A DNA stretch of 30,520 bases from Bacteroidetes bacterium UBA7674 (GCA_002483105.1 DLHG01000005.1:1-30520), one strand, 5' to 3'; positions 15,805 to 24,200 are shown, counted from the first letter of the stretch. The notes: generated by a model from the letters alone, not told the origin. Translations and numbers: made by a program.

Positions 15805-17538
15805 ATGAAAAAATTCTTATTAGCACTTAGTAGTGTTTTCTTGTTTGCCGCCGCTCCCTTATCAGCGCAAATAACCCTTCACGCCGACAGCGTTCTTCTC
15901 AATGACGGGTCTGTATTCGGAAGGGACCAGGTAATGACTATCAAATTTGATTCACTATATACTCTGCTTGATCAACGTTTTGATAGTGCAGGGCATAACT
16001 TTGTTTCCGATACTTTTAACGGACATGGTGGTATGTTCACCTTTGATACAAGTGGTAGCATACATAGCAGCCATTTATTTGTAACAAATGATGGTTCCGG
16101 CTTTGTAATAATGAATGGCGAAGCATATGGTGATACCTCAAGAGTAACACTGACATCTCCTGCGTTCAGCACAACAGGCTTTAACACGCTTAAAGTAACA
16201 ATGAACCACCATTACAAATACAATACCTACGACTCTGCAGCGAACCTCATGATCTCAACAGATAATACTAACTGGGACTTGATAAAAAGCTACTCCGCAG
16301 ATGCGATGGACAAAGGTTTATCTACAGTATTTGCTAACGATACATTTACCCTCGGTGCACAATATCTGAACAAACCAAGTGTTCGTCTTCGTTTGGTCTA
16401 TGCTTCAGATAGTGGCTATCAGTGGGCTGTGAATAGCATGAAAGTGATCTCCGACAAATTCGACTACGGTTATGCTTTCTTCAAACCTGCTACTAACAAA
16501 AACTGGGATCTTGCAAACATCCAATATGATGGGGGCACAAAGGAGTATGTTCGCAGAGCGGCACCGGCGCCTTACCGTTTTATTGATAGTATTTATAACG
16601 AGGAGTTTAAAAACATACAATACACTACATATATTCAGAACTATTTCACGTCAAGTGGTATCATCGCTCACGCCGATCTTACATATGGCCAGGAAATACC
16701 CCTGAATGCTATAACAGGTGGCACGAATGATACCCTGTCTATTCCTGTTCAATTCGTGATTCAGTACACAGGCCTGTATGTTAAACAGGCTTTCCCAATG
16801 ACTTATAATTCAAAATGGGGATCTGATTTCCGACACAGTTCATTGTTCTACCTGAAGGGTTTCGGCCTTAGTGCCGGCCAGGTGGTAAATGGCTTGCGCA
16901 AAACTCATATTACCTCCAGAGATACAGTAGTGGGATGGGGTAAGATCAGGGTGAAAGACGGAGCGGGTATCGTTCAGCCTTATGTGGATGTGTTACAATT
17001 GAAAACAGTTTATACACAAGAGGACTCATTCCTTTGTACCAATAGCCCGCTCAATGAGCAAAATAAAATTGCAATATTTAAGGACTTCATGGGCAACCTG
17101 AGCGGAATAGATACGCCTGCTCTTACTACCCAATACACTAAGATCAGCTACATGCGTGCAGGTGAGATCCACCCGATGGTTACCGTATTTATGAACGATA
17201 CTTTTGTATATAAAATAGAGGTACATGCTAACAACCCTTGGCCTGCTACTGTACCGCAGGCAACAGCTGAGCAACACAACAAGGTGAACATTTATCCAAA
17301 CCCCGTTTCAGGCCGTATGGTGAATGTAGAAGTGCCGGGTGCAGATAACGGAAAATGGAACTGCCAGATATTCAACACTGTAGGCCAGCATGTAGCTAAC
17401 CAGGCGCTGGATATCAGCAGTGTAAACCACCGTGCTGAGGTGCAGATACCATCAGTTGTTACTACAGGTATCTACTACCTGCACATCACAAAAGATGGTG
17501 CTACGGTAGCGGTAAAACAAGTAGAAGTACAGAACTAG
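15805..17538 (+). CDS. T9SS type A sorted secreted protein, function unknown
   Basis: 577 residues from the ATG at 15805, which opens directly into a signal peptide (MKKFLLALSSVFLFAAAPLSAQ, given here only as a start mark). The longer reading from 15748 adds a second hydrophobic stretch and starts before the promoter-like box. The mature protein is rich in predicted beta strands. Residues about 40-215 look like a jelly-roll/MAM-like domain (SGFVIMNGEAYGD, VRLRLVYASDSGYQWAVNSM). The last roughly 80 residues are a T9SS type A sorting domain: NIYPNPVSGRMVNVEV, then WNCQIFNTVGQHV, GIYYLHI and VKQVEV. It should be exported by Sec, then T9SS, and attached or released at the cell surface. The next gene encodes a similarly organised protein. 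Confidence 0.88.
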   Translation: MKKFLLALSSVFLFAAAPLSAQITLHADSVLLNDGSVFGRDQVMTIKFDSLYTLLDQRFDSAGHNFVSDTFNGHGGMFTFDTSGSIHSSHLFVTNDGSGFVIMNGEAYGDTSRVTLTSPAFSTTGFNTLKVTMNHHYKYNTYDSAANLMISTDNTNWDLIKSYSADAMDKGLSTVFANDTFTLGAQYLNKPSVRLRLVYASDSGYQWAVNSMKVISDKFDYGYAFFKPATNKNWDLANIQYDGGTKEYVRRAAPAPYRFIDSIYNEEFKNIQYTTYIQNYFTSSGIIAHADLTYGQEIPLNAITGGTNDTLSIPVQFVIQYTGLYVKQAFPMTYNSKWGSDFRHSSLFYLKGFGLSAGQVVNGLRKTHITSRDTVVGWGKIRVKDGAGIVQPYVDVLQLKTVYTQEDSFLCTNSPLNEQNKIAIFKDFMGNLSGIDTPALTTQYTKISYMRAGEIHPMVTVFMNDTFVYKIEVHANNPWPATVPQATAEQHNKVNIYPNPVSGRMVNVEVPGADNGKWNCQIFNTVGQHVANQALDISSVNHRAEVQIPSVVTTGIYYLHITKDGATVAVKQVEVQN

Positions 17539-17569
17539 AACACTTAGTTAATAGACAAAATAATAAGAT

Positions 17570-17597
17570 AAAAAGCCGCCCGCAAGGCGGCTTTTTT
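17570..17597 (+). terminator. Intrinsic terminator between the two T9SS type A genes
   Basis: An 11-bp perfect stem (17570-17580 with 17586-17596; core agccgcc/ggcggct), loop cgcaa and a T run to 17597. It lies 31 bases after the stop, so the two genes are probably transcribed separately. Confidence 0.88.
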
Positions 17598-17671
17598 ATT
17601 CCCCAAATTTTCATTTAACCGTATTTATTCGATATATTTATATCTCATTCCTCACCAAAAAATTTATTGCG

Positions 17672-18901
17672 ATGAAAAAATCGTTACTCTCTATTGCCGC
17701 TGTGTCCCTCTTCTCGGTGCAGGGCTTTGCGCAAATAACAATAACAAATACCAGCTTTGGTACACTTTCAGGAACTACGGATTCGCTTATTAAGGTTGAT
17801 GCAACTAGTTTCACTGCCGGCACTATTGATAATCCAATAGCCGGAGGCAATACTCAGTTGTCAACCTTTACTCAGAATCCTCCTACCTCTATGGTTGCTA
17901 TACGGCATGTACCCCAGACAGGGTACAGCTATGCAGATAGTATGTCAGAGAATATATCAATAGCAAACGACACAATTAAATTTGAAGCTAAGACACTCAC
18001 CAATATTACTGCCGGCGGTGTTATACAACATGGTCAACGTATCTCGCGTAAGGCTCACTTCCTGAGTAACGGGGGAACTCCGGGTACTGATAGCTTGGTT
18101 ATTCTTGATCAGGATGCAATGTATTATGCCCCAAATTTTACTCAGACGCTTGCTCCCCGTACTCATATAAAATTGCCGCTTACTAATAGTACACCTACCT
18201 GGAACAACAACTATATGTACTATGTAAAAGGCGTTTTCACTTATACGCCTGGTGGATATGTGGCTGATACTCTGGAGCGCAGAAGATATATAGTAGATAT
18301 ACAAAAAGGTCATGGCTATACTAATCTGAGAATTATGAAGCATACCGGAGGATGGTCTGACTATTTTAATGTAATACAGGTTCAGGGTGTTTCAACTCAG
18401 ATAACAGATAGCTTCTTTATTAACGGTGTAACAGCCACCCAAACGGAGCTCGACATCTTTGGCCTAGTACAAGGACAAGACACGGTATTGTATAAAGATT
18501 ACTTCTTCCGCTCGGGTGAGGTAGTGCCTATGGTTTCTGTTCACTATACTGATGGCAGCAGGAATGCAATACTAAATACTGCTTCTGGCAAGTCTCTTGC
18601 ACACATACAACGCCTGAGCCCTTCAAGTGTTAACGGTGTTACCTTGAATGACAATTACTCCATCTTCCCTAACCCTGTGAAGGGCGGGGGTACACTTACA
18701 ATTGATCTGAAAGACAATGATGCTAATGGCAAATGGTCTTACAATCTGATCAATGTAACCGGCCAGCAAGTAGCTGAGGGCAACCTTAATATAAGCGGTG
18801 GTAAAACATACATCACCCTACCTAAATTACCAACAGGTATCTACTACATCCAGGCTAGCAACGGTGATAACAAGATCGTGAAAGCAATGGAAATAGAATA
18901 G
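17672..18901 (+). CDS. T9SS type A sorted secreted protein, function unknown
   Basis: 409 residues. The signal peptide ends in GFAQ (about residue 21). The middle is beta-rich with no recognised catalytic motif; DTVLYKDYFFRSGEVVPMVSVHYTDGS aligns loosely with YMRAGEIHPMVTVFMND of the preceding gene. The end is a T9SS type A sorting domain: YSIFPNPVKGGGTLTIDL, then WSYNLINVTGQQVAEG, GIYYIQA and IVKAMEIE. A -7-like box TATATTTA lies at 17633-17640, 31 bases upstream. The protein is probably a cell-surface or released cargo; its substrate is unknown. Confidence 0.88.
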   Translation: MKKSLLSIAAVSLFSVQGFAQITITNTSFGTLSGTTDSLIKVDATSFTAGTIDNPIAGGNTQLSTFTQNPPTSMVAIRHVPQTGYSYADSMSENISIANDTIKFEAKTLTNITAGGVIQHGQRISRKAHFLSNGGTPGTDSLVILDQDAMYYAPNFTQTLAPRTHIKLPLTNSTPTWNNNYMYYVKGVFTYTPGGYVADTLERRRYIVDIQKGHGYTNLRIMKHTGGWSDYFNVIQVQGVSTQITDSFFINGVTATQTELDIFGLVQGQDTVLYKDYFFRSGEVVPMVSVHYTDGSRNAILNTASGKSLAHIQRLSPSSVNGVTLNDNYSIFPNPVKGGGTLTIDLKDNDANGKWSYNLINVTGQQVAEGNLNISGGKTYITLPKLPTGIYYIQASNGDNKIVKAMEIE

Positions 18902-18923
18902 TATCAAACTAATGATAAATATA

Positions 18924-18958
18924 CAAAGCAGCCGCACCTTGCGGCTGCTTTGCTTTTG
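18924..18958 (+). terminator. Intrinsic terminator after the second T9SS type A gene
   Basis: A 13-bp perfect stem (18924-18936 with 18940-18952, caaagcagccgca/tgcggctgctttg) with a 3-base loop and a T-rich tail, 22 bases after the stop. Confidence 0.88.
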
Positions 18959-18983
18959 TCATACTATTCGTATCATTGCTATT

Positions 18984-19427
18984 ATGTTGCACTTTGTTAT
19001 AAAGCCGTTCAAGGAACTGAATATCGAAGAACTATACACTATGCTACAACTAAGGACCAAAGTGTTTGTAGTAGAGCAAAACTGTGTCTTCCAGGATATG
19101 GACGATAAAGACCAAAAGGGCATACATGTGCTGGCATATCATGAAGGTGTCTTAGTGGCCTATAGCCGCTTACTTGCTCCCGGCATATCCTATCCCCAAA
19201 TGTCCATTGGCAGGGTGCTAACAGATACTGACAGGAGAAAGGAGGGCTTCGGCATAGACCTGATGAAGCAATCTATCAGCAGCATGTACGAGCTGTACGG
19301 AAAGCAACCAATAAGAATAGGCGCCCAATTATACTTGAAGAAGTTCTACGAAGCTTTCGGTTTTATACAGACCAGCGATATGTATCTGGAAGACGACATC
19401 CCCCACATAGAAATGATACTTGAATAG
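18984..19427 (+). CDS. elaA: ElaA-family GNAT N-acetyltransferase
   Basis: 147 residues from the ATG at 18984. An in-frame ATG at 18912 is rejected because its extension reads through the terminator hairpin. ElaA hallmarks are present: LYTMLQLRTKVFVVEQNCVFQDMDDKD (about 17-43), YSRLLAPG, and the acetyl-CoA-binding region IGRVLTDTDRRKEGFGIDLM (about 75-94), with R-x-x-G-x-G reading RKEGFG. ElaA proteins are about 150 residues, so it is full length. It presumably acetylates a small molecule or protein amine from acetyl-CoA in the cytoplasm; the substrate is not established. Confidence 0.88.
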   Translation: MLHFVIKPFKELNIEELYTMLQLRTKVFVVEQNCVFQDMDDKDQKGIHVLAYHEGVLVAYSRLLAPGISYPQMSIGRVLTDTDRRKEGFGIDLMKQSISSMYELYGKQPIRIGAQLYLKKFYEAFGFIQTSDMYLEDDIPHIEMILE

Positions 19428-19482
19428 TATTTTCTAATATCCGCATGCTTTTTACTTTTGAATTTTGCCTTTTGAATTGTCT

Positions 19483-19490
19483 TACCTTTG
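19483..19490 (+). promoter_or_regulatory. -7 box TACCTTTG immediately before the thioesterase ATG
   Basis: An exact TAnnTTTG with only four bases (cgcc) before the ATG at 19495. TTTG at 19457-19460 is a possible -33 element with a 22-base gap. The predicted start of transcription is at or next to the ATG, implying a leaderless or near-leaderless mRNA and deciding the start against the in-frame ATG at 19465. Confidence 0.55.
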
Positions 19491-19494
19491 CGCC

Positions 19495-20013
19495 ATGCAA
19501 TCAAAATCGCCAAAGGATACATACCTGCAAATGACAGAGCTGGTATTACCCAATGATACCAACACTCTCGGTAACCTCATGGGAGGCCGCCTGATGCACT
19601 ACATGGACATTGCCGCAGCCATTGCCTCACAAAAGCTATGTAACTGCCCCGTAGTAACCGCGTCGGTAGATAATATATCTTTCAATAACCCCATCAAGCT
19701 GGGCAACATACTTACTATAGAGGCCAAGCTCACCCGCTCTTTCAATACCTCTATGGAAGTTTACCTCCGTGTTTGGGGCGAGGATCTCTCCATGCAGTAT
19801 AAGTACCTTTCCAATCATGCATACATGACCTTTGTAGCGCTCGACCCTAATGGCCGCCCGCGCAAAGTACCCGAAGTAGTCCCGGAAACGGAAGAAGAAA
19901 TGAAAATGTACGAAGGAGCCCTTCGCCGCCGTCAGCTTCGCCTGATACTTGGCGGAAAGATGAAGCCGGAGGACGCAGGCGAACTGCGCGCGCTTTTTGT
20001 AAAAGACGAATAG
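19495..20013 (+). CDS. Acyl-CoA thioesterase, hotdog fold (YciA/BFIT-like)
   Basis: 172 residues. One hotdog domain with the family start LVLPNDTNTLGNLMGGRLMHYMDIAAAIAS (about 14-43), including the N-x(n)-G-G-x(n)-D pattern of acyl-CoA thioesterases, then TASVDNISFNNPIKLGNILTIEAKLT. It hydrolyses acyl-CoA to free acid and CoA in the cytoplasm; chain-length preference cannot be read from sequence. The start at 19495 is chosen over 19465 because the latter lies within the promoter region. The M16-like gene begins 72 bases later on the same strand with no terminator between. Confidence 0.9.
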   Translation: MQSKSPKDTYLQMTELVLPNDTNTLGNLMGGRLMHYMDIAAAIASQKLCNCPVVTASVDNISFNNPIKLGNILTIEAKLTRSFNTSMEVYLRVWGEDLSMQYKYLSNHAYMTFVALDPNGRPRKVPEVVPETEEEMKMYEGALRRRQLRLILGGKMKPEDAGELRALFVKDE

Positions 20014-20085
20014 GCAGGATTTTTATGCGACAATACTACACAGATAATTGCCGCATTATCGCTTCACCACATTAACGCATTAATT

Positions 20086-21366
20086 ATGATAGACCGCAGC
20101 ATAGCGCCTAAGATACATGACGCAATTGAGTTTGATTTCAAATTGCCGCCAATTGAGAAGCAACAACTAAGCAATGGCATCCCGCTCTATTGGCTGAGTG
20201 GCGGTGTACAGGAAGTAGCGGAGATAGATTGGGTATTCCCCGCCGGTATGTGGTATGAACAGAAACCCGCTGTTTCCAATGCCGTAGCTGCCTTGCTAAA
20301 AAACGGTACTTCAAAACATACAGCACAACAAATAAACGAAGCGCTGGAATTCTATGGTGCTGCCTTAAAGGTAAATACAGGCAATGATAATTGTACCGTA
20401 ACGCTATATACACTTACAAAGCATTTGCCGGATCTCTTACCTATGGTATATGAGATTCTAACAGATGCAGTATTCCCCGAAGATGAACTGGCGATCTTTA
20501 AGCAAAACAGTATTCAGCGCCTTATGGTGAATCTGAGGCAACCCGACTTTTTGGCTAATCAACGAATTGACGCCTTGCTGTTCGGTGAATTCCATCCTTA
20601 TGGTCGTTTTACTAAGAAAGAGAAAATTGAAGCCTTAACACGGGAAGATCTCATCGCGTTTTATCATGCCACATACAACCTGTCTCATGTAAAGATGTTC
20701 ATGGCGGGCAGTATAGGGGAGAAGGAAGTGGGATACCTGGAAGAAATATTCGGGAAACAAAGGCTCATGAAAACGGATTTGCACCAGGAGTTGTTCTCTG
20801 CGCCCGGCCCATCTGAAAAGAAGCATAATGTAATAAATGACGCAAACGGTGTGCAGGGCGCGATACGTATAGGTTCGCTTTTCCCTAATCGTCTCCACCC
20901 CGATTTTGCACCAATGGTGGTATTGAATACCATCTTGGGCGGATATTTTGGTTCCCGTCTGATGAGCAACATCCGCGAAGACAAAGGCTATACTTACGGT
21001 ATCCATAGCTCTATGGCATCCTATGTAGAAGGCGGTTCGTTAACCATACAAACTGAAGTTGGCCGCGATGTTATAGAGCCTGCTATAAAGGAAATATATC
21101 ACGAGATGCAGCTGCTATGCAATGAGCCTGCGGATGAAGAAGAATTGCTGCTGGTGAAGAACTATCTGTTGGGCAACCTCCTCGGCGATCTCGATGGACC
21201 GTTCTCTATTATTCAGCGCTGGCGCACACTAATAGTAAATGGCATGACCGAAGAACACTTCAATCGTAATATACAGGTGTATAAGAAGATCACCGCGAAA
21301 GAGTTGCAGGACCTTGCGAAGAAGTATTATCAACTGGAGAATTTTTATGAAGTAGTAGTGGTATAA
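20086..21366 (+). CDS. M16-family peptidase-like subunit without the zinc-binding HxxEH motif
   Basis: 426 residues with no signal peptide. It has two M16 halves. The N-terminal half aligns with active M16 enzymes around residues 62-75, but where they have HFLEH this protein has NAVAA, so zinc ligands and the catalytic glutamate are gone; LLKNGT and the following helix are retained. The C-terminal half keeps the inactive-domain signature NTILGGYFGSRLMSNIRE and the R...Y substrate-binding pair (R and Y in IREDKGYTYG, about 297-304). This is the pattern of the non-catalytic partner in two-subunit M16B peptidases. The expected HxxEH partner is not adjacent. It is probably cytoplasmic or dependent on an unseen partner. 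Confidence 0.87.
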   Translation: MIDRSIAPKIHDAIEFDFKLPPIEKQQLSNGIPLYWLSGGVQEVAEIDWVFPAGMWYEQKPAVSNAVAALLKNGTSKHTAQQINEALEFYGAALKVNTGNDNCTVTLYTLTKHLPDLLPMVYEILTDAVFPEDELAIFKQNSIQRLMVNLRQPDFLANQRIDALLFGEFHPYGRFTKKEKIEALTREDLIAFYHATYNLSHVKMFMAGSIGEKEVGYLEEIFGKQRLMKTDLHQELFSAPGPSEKKHNVINDANGVQGAIRIGSLFPNRLHPDFAPMVVLNTILGGYFGSRLMSNIREDKGYTYGIHSSMASYVEGGSLTIQTEVGRDVIEPAIKEIYHEMQLLCNEPADEEELLLVKNYLLGNLLGDLDGPFSIIQRWRTLIVNGMTEEHFNRNIQVYKKITAKELQDLAKKYYQLENFYEVVVV

Positions 21367-21384
21367 GAACCATATCTCAGCATA

Positions 21385-21424
21385 AACAACAAAGCCCCTG
21401 ATACGTCAAGGGCTTTGTTGTTTT
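21385..21424. terminator. Bidirectional terminator between convergent genes
   Basis: A 17-bp stem with one mismatch (21385-21401 with 21406-21422), loop tacg, and T runs on both strands. It sits between the stops at 21366 (plus) and 21430 (minus). Confidence 0.82.
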
Positions 21425-21429
21425 ATAGA

Positions 21430-22974
21430 TTAATTGTCGAAGTCATCGTCGTCATCATCTTCGGCACTGAAATTCATATTCAGCATACTTCCGAGTATGT
21501 CACCAAAATTATATCCTCCAGCCTCAGCTATTTTTTTGCTGATGAGCGAATACTCTGCAAGGCCATGTAATAAAAACTCCATCAGCAAGCCGGTCTGCTG
21601 CTCATTGGCTTTAGCATAATATTGCTTTACAACAGCATGGAGCCCATCTACAGCATATAGCTTCTGCATATACTCTTCGTCTGTCTCAGACTGCATCATT
21701 ACGAGGTCATTGCCTTTGCCAAACCAGTCTATGACAGGCTGATATGGATTGGACCTGTTCTTTTTATTTTGTGGCTCTTTCGCGGCTTTTTTAAATGATT
21801 GCGGGTCGGGGAAATATTGAGTGAACAATGCACGAATGCCTTGTCCCATCAGCCGGTAGGCTACATTCAGCGGACCTTCCTGTTCTCCTTCGTATACCAA
21901 TTCTATCTTCCCGGTAATGGCCGGTATCACGCCTATAAAGTCTGCTATCCGCACCATTGTCTTGCTGCTGCCCGATTGTAGTGCGCGCCTTTCAGCTGTG
22001 CTTACCAGGTTTTCATATGCGGCAATAGTAAGCCTCGCCGATACACCACTTTTCTGATCTACATATTCACTCTTGCGGGCTTCCATGGCTATCTCTTCCA
22101 CCAGCATCTTGCAGATATCAGGTACTTCTACCTTTTGCATCTGTTCATCCAGCACATCGGCTTCCTGCTCTGTAATGGCTTTAGACACCGCTACAGTTTT
22201 AGGGTAGTGTGTTACTATCTGGCTTTCAATACGGTCCTTAAGTGGCGTTACAATGCTGCCACGGTTGGTATAGTCTTCAGGGTTGGCAGTAAATATGAAC
22301 ATGATGTCCAGTGGTAAGCGAAGTTTAAATCCGCGTATCTGTATATCGCCTTCCTGCAGAATATTGAACAAAGAAACCTGTATCCGTGCCTGCAGGTCAG
22401 GCAACTCATTTATTACAAATATACCCCTGTGCGAACGTGGAATGATGCCATAGTGCATCACGCGCTCATCAGCAAAGCTCAGACGCATATTTGCAGCCTT
22501 TATGGGGTCTATATCTCCTATCAGATCCGCTACTGATACATCCGGCGTAGCGAGCTTTTCTCCATACCGCTCGGTGCGGTGAAGCCAGTCAATTGGTGCG
22601 TTATCGCCTTTTTCTGCTACAAGCTCACGCGCAAATAATGAAATGGGTGCGAACGGATCGTCATTGATCTCACTACCGGCTACATAAGGGATCCATTCGT
22701 CCAGCAGGTTCACAATGTCACGCGCCATGCGTGTTTTGGCCTGTCCGCGGAGGCCGAGGAATAATATATTATGGCGGGACAAAAGGGCTCGCTCTACATC
22801 GGGTATTACCGTGTCTTCGTAACCAAGTACACCCTTAAAGGTGCTTTCTTTTTGCTGAATGGCTTTTATGAGGTTGTCCCTTACTTCCTGCTTTACGCCT
22901 TTAGATTTGTAGCCCGATTTCTTTAATTCACCAAAGGTACTAATGCCCGGTTTCATACTATTCATTTTGCTCAT
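21430..22974 (-). CDS. MoxR/Mg-chelatase-type AAA+ ATPase
   Basis: 514 residues. Walker A is GLRGQAKT (74-81). The Walker B strand is GIFVINE (184-190), with N in place of the usual D before the catalytic E. Sensor 1 is FIFTAN (about 226-231). About 100 residues separate A and B, an insert carrying DLIGDIDPIKA, as in Mg-chelatase ChlI/BchI-like proteins. The C-terminus is very acidic (six D in a row near 507-512). Such ATPases usually work with a VWA-domain partner to remodel or metallate targets; none is next to it here. It is unlikely to be in chlorophyll synthesis in this organism. A -7-like box TAACTTTA lies at 22996-23003 (minus). Internal ATGs at 22965 and 22956 are alternative starts. 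Confidence 0.85.
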   Translation of the reverse strand: MSKMNSMKPGISTFGELKKSGYKSKGVKQEVRDNLIKAIQQKESTFKGVLGYEDTVIPDVERALLSRHNILFLGLRGQAKTRMARDIVNLLDEWIPYVAGSEINDDPFAPISLFARELVAEKGDNAPIDWLHRTERYGEKLATPDVSVADLIGDIDPIKAANMRLSFADERVMHYGIIPRSHRGIFVINELPDLQARIQVSLFNILQEGDIQIRGFKLRLPLDIMFIFTANPEDYTNRGSIVTPLKDRIESQIVTHYPKTVAVSKAITEQEADVLDEQMQKVEVPDICKMLVEEIAMEARKSEYVDQKSGVSARLTIAAYENLVSTAERRALQSGSSKTMVRIADFIGVIPAITGKIELVYEGEQEGPLNVAYRLMGQGIRALFTQYFPDPQSFKKAAKEPQNKKNRSNPYQPVIDWFGKGNDLVMMQSETDEEYMQKLYAVDGLHAVVKQYYAKANEQQTGLLMEFLLHGLAEYSLISKKIAEAGGYNFGDILGSMLNMNFSAEDDDDDDFDN

Positions 22975-22995
22975 CCTGTTATGCCTATGTGTAAG

Positions 22996-23003
22996 TAAAG
23001 TTA
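22996..23003 (-). promoter_or_regulatory. -7-like box TAACTTTA for the AAA+ ATPase gene
   Basis: One base off TAnnTTTG and 21 bases before the ATG at 22974, a spacing also seen at other genes in this window. No clear -33 element. Confidence 0.3.
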
Positions 23004-23068
23004 ACCCAAGAAAGGATTCAGATTTATTGCTGTTGAGATATGGCTATAAACAGTATTGATAAAAAGGT

Positions 23069-24181
23069 CTAATACTCATTATCATACCAAAGCTCGTCTA
23101 TCAGTGCATCCAGTTTTTGGATAATGGCTGGTTTGGCGGTTATTTCTTCAAAGTAAGCTTCATATTCTACCTGGTCTTTTACTGAAAGCCAGCTCCCTTC
23201 AAATGTCTTACCTTTTAGCTCCAGTTCCAGTACGCTTTTATCGTTGTCCTGGGTAAAATACCATTTGCCGTTTTCTTTATGCACTGCAACCTTAAAATAC
23301 TCTCCTTCATCATCAAATTTAAAGATGCCTATCCACTCGCATACTTTTTCTGGGCATCCTCCACGCAGATACTGTACATATAGTGTTACCGGTATTTCAT
23401 CATCCAGTAGCCCGAAGTAGTATTTACGCTCAGCTACTTCTCTGCGGGTAGTTATTTCGCCTTCTTCCAGTCCATGTTCATTGTCAGCATTCCGGATGCT
23501 GTCAATGCTTTTTTTCATGCTGTCAATATTCACGCCTTCTGCTACCAGCTGCTGTAGCCAGGCCTCTTCTATTTTAAACTTTTTCAGGTATTCATCTTCC
23601 GTAGCTGCAGGGTATATATCTACCATGTGTCCGCCATACCAATTGCCTTTTATATTCTGCACATCAGTTACAGCAATACCAAATGTCTTTCGGGAGAATT
23701 CATCGGTGACAAATATGTAACCTTTAAAGCGCAGAGGTGAGATATGATTGTAGCCTATCAGGTCGGTGGTCATATCTATTTTCTTCAACTCGAAACGCGC
23801 CAGCGTTACCCTGTCCCAGTGTACTCCGGAATCAGAACCCTTTTCTAATATATGGTTGAAATCCAGTCCGATCTGTGGATTGAAGAAAGGATCAAATTTC
23901 CTTACTGCATTCGGCACTTGGCGCAGCTGGTTCACTTGCATTTGTTTTGCCACACTCGTGTCCCGGTAATTTACTACCATCTTCCACAGGTCGTCAAACT
24001 TCATAAAGGAACGGGAATGGCTTGCGGAATCCTCATCCTTCAGGTTTTTAATGATGCGCAGTACCAACTCTTTCTCCGACTTTGCAGGAGGCACTTCTTT
24101 TTCAACCTTTACTTGCGCAAACGCTCCTATGTTGTGCAACACAGCTAAGATGAAGAAAAAGAATGATGCAAAGCGTTTCAT
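23069..24181 (-). CDS. Secreted protein of unknown function
   Basis: 370 residues with a signal peptide (basic start, F/L/I core, GAFAQ near residue 23). I recognise no family. A K/E-rich helical segment (about 30-60) is followed by a mixed domain (about 95-200) with RFKGYIFVTDEFSRKTFGIAV, a charged helical stretch (about 205-255), and a beta-rich end (about 265-350) with VTLYVQYLRGGCPEKVCEWIG (two cysteines four residues apart) and KWYFTQDNDKSVLELELKG. It lacks a lipobox and a recognisable T9SS sorting end, so it is likely periplasmic. A -7-like box TATCTTTA at 24201-24208 (minus) lies 19 bases upstream. The AAA+ gene follows 94 bases later with its own box. Confidence 0.75.
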   Translation of the reverse strand: MKRFASFFFFILAVLHNIGAFAQVKVEKEVPPAKSEKELVLRIIKNLKDEDSASHSRSFMKFDDLWKMVVNYRDTSVAKQMQVNQLRQVPNAVRKFDPFFNPQIGLDFNHILEKGSDSGVHWDRVTLARFELKKIDMTTDLIGYNHISPLRFKGYIFVTDEFSRKTFGIAVTDVQNIKGNWYGGHMVDIYPAATEDEYLKKFKIEEAWLQQLVAEGVNIDSMKKSIDSIRNADNEHGLEEGEITTRREVAERKYYFGLLDDEIPVTLYVQYLRGGCPEKVCEWIGIFKFDDEGEYFKVAVHKENGKWYFTQDNDKSVLELELKGKTFEGSWLSVKDQVEYEAYFEEITAKPAIIQKLDALIDELWYDNEY

Positions 24182-24200
24182 ATAAGTATACGGGAGTGTA

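Noticed and set aside
18912..18983. Upstream start for the ElaA-like gene
   Set aside because: These codons cover the transcription terminator hairpin of the preceding gene, and the family N-terminus begins just after the ATG at 18984.
19452..19482. Short direct repeats (cttttgaatt twice) upstream of the thioesterase gene
   Set aside because: Low-complexity, AT-rich and only two units. It may be a fragment of dispersed intergenic sequence, but nothing here shows an element with defined ends.
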